Positions 50,701 through 56,700 of a stretch of DNA of 64,000 nt are shown piece by piece; position 1 is the stretch's first letter; each line of letters opens with the position of its first letter. Both the position numbers and the translations under genes were made by a program. A model generated the notes under the pieces. The model was not told where the DNA came from, ran no database searches, and was given only the letters and a program-made list of their open reading frames with translations. Origin of the DNA: Symbiodinium natans (Eukaryota; Sar; Dinophyceae; Suessiales; Symbiodiniaceae); assembly GCA_905221605.1 (NCBI GenBank), contig CAJNDS010002845.1, positions 470,713-534,712 of the forward strand, read 5' to 3'.

Positions 50701-53700
50701 TAAGTCCTGCCTCCTTGCTGCCGCAGCGCAAAGAGAGCTTCCCAAAGAAAAACGCCTTCAGCAAGGACACCGCCGCGACAGTGCAGCCCTATACTCGCGC
50801 GACGACACCATCGCAAGCCTCGGCATACAGCGAGACCTGCGCCATGCCCTGCACGCAGGATGGCGCCCACAGCGCTCCATGTCCCGCGGAGGGCAGGCCC
50901 CCTTCCCAGAACCGCCCTTCGCGCTCAATGCGGATCCGCAACAGCCGCACCTGACCGCGCAAGAACTTCGTGACCCAGCACTGGCACGCTTCGTCTCACG
51001 ACATGAATTGCTGCAAAGCAACGCAGACGAGCAAGACGACGCAGCCCCTCAGCAACTGCATATGCCCCTGCACACGGCCCGGCCGACCCTGGACCTAGAA
51101 GCACTAGAGGTTGAAGAAGCCGCAATGCACCTGCTGCATGAATCCTCAACCGAGGAAGACCTTGCATCCACAGTAGCATCAGTTCCATCCACGCAAGAAT
51201 CCGAAGACGAAGCGCTGCAAGAGCCGACTGCCCTCAGCACAGGAATCCGCAACGGAGCCTGGGCCGCAACACACTGCGTTACAGCCACAAGCTGGGAACA
51301 GTACCTGCATGAAAATCGCAACATGCGATGCCTGCGCACTGCCTGCGGCGCCCCCATCCGGTCGAGCGCCTTCCTTATCCAAATCGCAAATGCCACAAGC
51401 CTCTGTGGACGTGCCGCGTGCAAGAGGGCCCGAACTGCTTCCGACTAGCCAGAAGCCCAGAGTTTGCTGCGCCTTTTTTGTTGCCTGCCGCCTCCAGCTC
51501 ACACCCGCAGCCATTTCGGCCCTCCTTTTAAACAACAAACACGTGCAGCAACTACAGTAGTGCTTACACAACCTGACATAGCGCTTCGCAACCTGTAGTC
51601 TAGCCCAGCCTAATTACGCCTCGCAATGGACATCGACTCTGTGCAAAGTTTCGAGCAGCTATGCACAGATATGGGCATTCCACAACGCCTGCTCGAAGCA
51701 CTGCGAGCCTCAGGCTACCGCACCATTGCAGATCTAGCATTCAGCCTGCCAGAGCAGCATTACCTCGATGCATGGCTAACTGCACAGCCCCAGGAACTCT
51801 GGGACGAACTGCAAGTTCAGGATACCGCCTGGAGCCCCGTGATCGGGAGACTCCGCCGCACATTGGCACGATGCCAAACCATCACCTCAGGCACCGGCCC
51901 GGCCATCAGTAGCCAAGACTCTGCACCTGCAACCAGCGCCACTCGCAATGCGCACATTGCCGAGAACGTCTGGGCCGAGCATGCACCACCGCGCCTGACA
52001 AACAGCGCAGTGCAGACGATGAAGGACACATTCGCCGCAAACTATCCAGGCGAAATACTGGACGGCAATTCCATGCCAAGCATTAGACTGCTAAGCATAG
52101 TCTACCAGTGGTTCCGCCCCGGCAACAACCCTCAATGGGTTCCTTGGCAACTGCGCATGTCAGAAAAGCAGTACCAGGAGATACTGGTCGCCCGCACCGG
52201 CAAAACCCTCCGCACCGAAGCACAGCTCATTAGCGCAGCGCTCATAGATGACACGCCCGAGCTGAGCATAGACCCCAACCGCCTGACGCACGGCTGGCTT
52301 ATCAAAATCCAGCAAGTGTTCCGCAACGCAATCGCACTCTGCGGAGGCGCGCATCTTGCCGCACTAAAAGAACTAGACGCCAAAGTCCTTGACTACGCAA
52401 CTGCAAACATCCCAGCAGACCTGGGACTGCGCACTGTCAACATGACAGAATTACTGCAAGCAGACCGCAAAATTTGGAGCGAACTATCCGCAATGTGCGC
52501 ACGCGGCTGGTCACTGGACGATTCACTGCATGAGCTTACCCACATTCGCAGCGACCTGCACACGCTGCTGCAACCTCGACCTAGGCCACCTAAGACCCCT
52601 AAAGGCAAAGGCAAGGGCAAGGAGGACAAAGGCAAGGGCAAAGGCAAAACCAGCAAGGGTGTCCGCAACGATGCCCTCAAGCAGCCTTACGCAGGCCACA
52701 GCACGCAGGACTTGGCAACCACTAAAGGAGACAAGAAGATATGCCTGCGCTTCAATAAAGGCACCTGCAACAACCCCAACTGCAAATTCCTGCACATCTG
52801 CGGGGTAAAGCAGAGCAACGGGGAGCCGTGCGGCAAGAAGCATGCAGCCTGGCAACACCGCGACGCGCCGCCTCCGCCCTCCACCTGACGCAGTCCGGAG
52901 CCTACCGCCGGGGAGGTACCTCCGGACATAACCTCTGCCCCGGTTGCACAACCCACCGCCGCATATCCCAATTGCACAGCCTCACTGACCCCCGGTAACC
53001 GGGATAATAACCCTTGCAATAGACCCCCCAGGGGCCCCTCCGCCCCGCGCTCGCCAAGCAGCGACTCCTACTACTCAACCACCAGCACCTCAGGCTCAGA
53101 GGCATCCGCGCGAGATCCTGATGCGGCTACACCCAGCACCACTGCAACCATGCCACGCCTATTCCTAGACCTTTTTGCGGGCACGACCAGCCCGCTTACA
53201 GCAGCAGCCAAAGAGCTCAACCTGGACAGCATCGAGCCTATTGACGCACTCGCTAATCCTAAACACAACGTGCTCGATGATTGCTTTTATGCAATCCTGC
53301 AAAGGCTATGCTGGTCAGGCCTAGTCTCCTTCATTTGGTCCGCGCCGCCCTGCGAGCAGCAGCAACGCGTCGACTCCAGCGCAGAGATCCATGCGCGCAG
53401 CCGCGCACTCATCCGCGCCGCCACCGCTAAAGGAGCGGATGGCGGTTTCGAGCAACCAGTCGACGCCATGTCCTGGCTTGAGCACGACAACGTCCAACTG
53501 CTGTGCGAACTCAACGCCACATGCGCGCACGTTGCAGCCTGCGCACACGGCTTGAACATCCACAAAGCATGGGTGTTTTGCTGCACTCTCAGGGAAACCG
53601 CATCCCTTGCCTCAGTCTGCAAACATCACCGCGATGAGCACACCTCCGTTTGCAACAAGAGGGACTCCTCGGGAGCATTCATCAGCTCCACAACTGCAAA

Positions 53701-56700
53701 ATACCCCAGCACGCTTGCAAAAGCACTGCTGACGATTGCGCAACCTCGCATCAGCTCAACCGGGCTCCACAGCATATCACTACAGCACGCTCTGTCCTTG
53801 CTGCCAGTCTCCATGCCGCCTCATCCCCGCATTCTAGTCTGCGACGGGTCAGGACAGAACAGCACAGCAGACCACTCCCTACCGTCCAACGACAAGCGCA
53901 TGTCCAAGCTGCGCGAAGCCTTCATGTCCTACGTTCAGGACAACAACCTCATGCAGCAATTGGCAACGCACCTGTCACAGGCAAAGGACACGCATCCCCT
54001 GTCGGAAAAACAACAGTTAGACCTGGCCTGCCTAGCCCATGCAATCGTGCACCCTGGATGCACGGATACTAACTGCCTTAGCATCAGGGAAGACCAGCCC
54101 TTTCGCCTCCTTCTCCTGCAAGCCATAGCTCAGCATGTCGATGACCCGGACCTGGACCTCATCCCTATCCTCCTCGAAGGAGTGCCTACCGGTGCCTTCA
54201 CACCGCTGCCCGCAAGCAAGCAATGGATCACAAATCAACTAAGCGATCCGCAAGAATCAGACCCATTGCACCTGCAACACTGCGCAGGCAACTGGACGCA
54301 AGCAGAAAAGAATCCCGCTGTCCTGCAAGAGCTCATTGACAAAGAACTGCGCGAGGGTTACATTGCACAATTTGACGGCACCGAAGCCGACGCAAAACTG
54401 CATTGGCCAAAAGGTACAGCGATCGGCAAGTTAAACGTGGTCATCGCACAGGGCCGCGACCCACGCATGGTGCTTGACAGCGCCATTTGCAACCTAAATC
54501 CGCGCTGCCACTTGCCCGAGCGCGTGCAAATGCCTACCGCAAAAGATGTGCAGCTAACATACTCGCACCGCGACCCGCACGGCTACTGGCACGGGCTATC
54601 GCTAGATTTCAAGGCCGCACACAAAGCATGCGTAGTGCGCGAAGACGAAAGGGGCACACTGCTCTTCAGGCACCAGCACAAACTCTACTACTATAAAGTA
54701 TGCCATTTTGGTGCAAGGTTTAGCAGCTTTTGGTGGCAAAGACTAGGCTCGGTCATCCACCGCACTTTGCACCGCCTCCTCAGCCATAGACCGCACCGCA
54801 GCTTCCTATATGTCGATGACATATCAAGAAGGGGTTGTGAACTCAGAGTGATCTTGCGTCCTTTAAGAACCGCTTTGCACTCTTCGCTACCCGGAGCAAC
54901 ACCTGAAAAAAGGAGCGCGTCCGATCCGTTGCTTGCATTAGCTAAGAAGGGAGTAGCCTGAACGTTGCGTGTTGCTCCGGACTAAAGAAGGGGTTGTGAA
55001 CTCAGAGTGATCTTGCGTCCTTTAAGAACCGCTTTGCACTCTTCGCTACCCGGAGCAACACCTGAAAAAAGGAGCGCGTCCGATCCGTTGCTTGCATTAG
55101 CTAAGAAGGGAGTAGCCTGAACGTTGCGTGTGATCTTTTCTTTTTTATACACGCATGTTTTGCTACTGCTTGTCTTGGCGTTGCAAATGTTGAGATCACC
55201 GCAGGGTTCAGGCTCACGCACTGCAGTGGGCGCCGAGCGCCCCGGAAATCTTCGCAGCAAGATTTTTGAAAAACCCACCCAACCCTCCCTGAAGCATCCT
55301 ATGGCTCGCACAGCAAAAGGTTCGCACAACCTTACAAGAGGCACGCACTGCCGAGATGCAGCAAGGGGTTGTGAACTCAGAGTGATCTTGCGTCCTTTAA
55401 GAACCGCTTTGCACTCTTCGCTACCCGGAGCAACACCTGAAAAAAGGAGCGCGTCCGATCCGTTGCTTGCATTAGCTAAGAAGGGAGTAGCCTGAACGTT
55501 GCGTGTGATCTTTTCTTTTTTATACACGCATGTTTTGCTACTGCTTGTCTTGGCGTTGCAAATGTTGAGATCACCGCAGGGTTCAGGCTCACGCACTGCA
55601 GTGGGCGCCGAGCGCCCCGGAAATCTTCGCAGCAAGATTTTTTTTCGAACTCAGAGTGATCTTGCGTCCTTTAAGAACCGCTTTGCACTCTTCGCTACCC
55701 GGAGCAACACCTGAAAAAAGGAGCGCGTCCGATCCGTTGCTTGCATTAGCTAAGAAGGGAGTAGCCTGAACGTTGCGTGTTGCTCCGGACTAAAGAAGGG
55801 GTTGTGAACTCAGAGTGATCTTGCGTCCTTTAAGAACCGCTTTGCACTCTTCGCTACCCGGAGCAACACCTGAAAAAAGGAGCGCGTCCGATCCGTTGCT
55901 TGCATTAGCTAAGAAGGGAGTAGCCTGAACAACGGCCTGCCTTTGTGGCAGGGGGCGCAAATCGCGGTTGACACCACCTTGGTTTGCCCCGTCCGACGCG
56001 ACGGGCAAGCGCGACCGGGCGCGGATGCGCGGCCGGGTCTCGCTCTGGAGCAGGCTGCCCAGCGCAAGATGCGCACGTACCCTGAGCTTCAGCCGGGCGG
56101 ACGGGGCCGCTGCCGCCTCGTCGTGTTCGGCCTGGAGGTCGGGGGCCGCTTCAGCAGCGGGACGCTGGCTTTCATTCGCCGCCTCGCACGGGTCCGCAGC
56201 CGCGTGCGGGCCCCCTGGGCGCAAAATGCTGCGGCGCGGGCACTGACGCGGCGGTGGACGGCCCTTGCAGGGCTCGCTGCCTCCCTGCTGGAGCTGCCGG
56301 TCAGCACGCGGGACGCCGGTGATGGCGCAGAGATCCCCTTGGGGGATCTGCTCGCTGAGCGGCTGTGATGCGGGGGCGAGGGCTGAGAACTTTCACGTGC
56401 AGGTGCAAAAAGGTGCGAAAAAAAAAAAAACAAGATCCAAACCGAAAAAGACAAGGACAGTGGGGGGTCGGTCCAACACAGACAAGAAGCTCTTTTGTGC
56501 GTGCCACGCACCAACAACTGGTCAGTAAGCATTTTCCCAAGCAAACATTCATGCAAAGAAAACTCCAAGTGCAAATGAGGCAAAAGGCTGATGTCATGAA
56601 CGTGTGTCAGGCGGGCCGAACGTGGCATCTGTGGATGGAGGGGGGTCAGAGGTTTGGACGTGGCTCGCCAACAGATGTTTGCAGTGGGGCTTGGCGTGGT

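Larger units (their letters stand above)
46526..55930 (+). mobile_element. Tyrosine-recombinase retroelement (Ngaro/PAT/DIRS-like) with split direct repeats
   Basis: A 9405-nt insertion. The left end carries repeat A (46526-46670). The right end carries an array of repeat B and repeat A in the order B-B-A-spacer-B-A-B-B. B ends in GTAGCCTGAAC and A starts with GTTGCGTGTGATC. The B|A junctions at 55122/55123 and 55497/55498 therefore reproduce the joined ends of a circle, as expected for A1...B1-A2-B2 split direct repeats. Inside lie four + strand genes, including a tyrosine recombinase and a reverse transcriptase. The host sequence reads GTGGTAGCC | element | AACGGCCTGCC with no target-site duplication, as expected for tyrosine-recombinase integration. 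RT is truncated and no RNase H is visible, so this copy is probably not autonomous. Confidence 0.8.
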
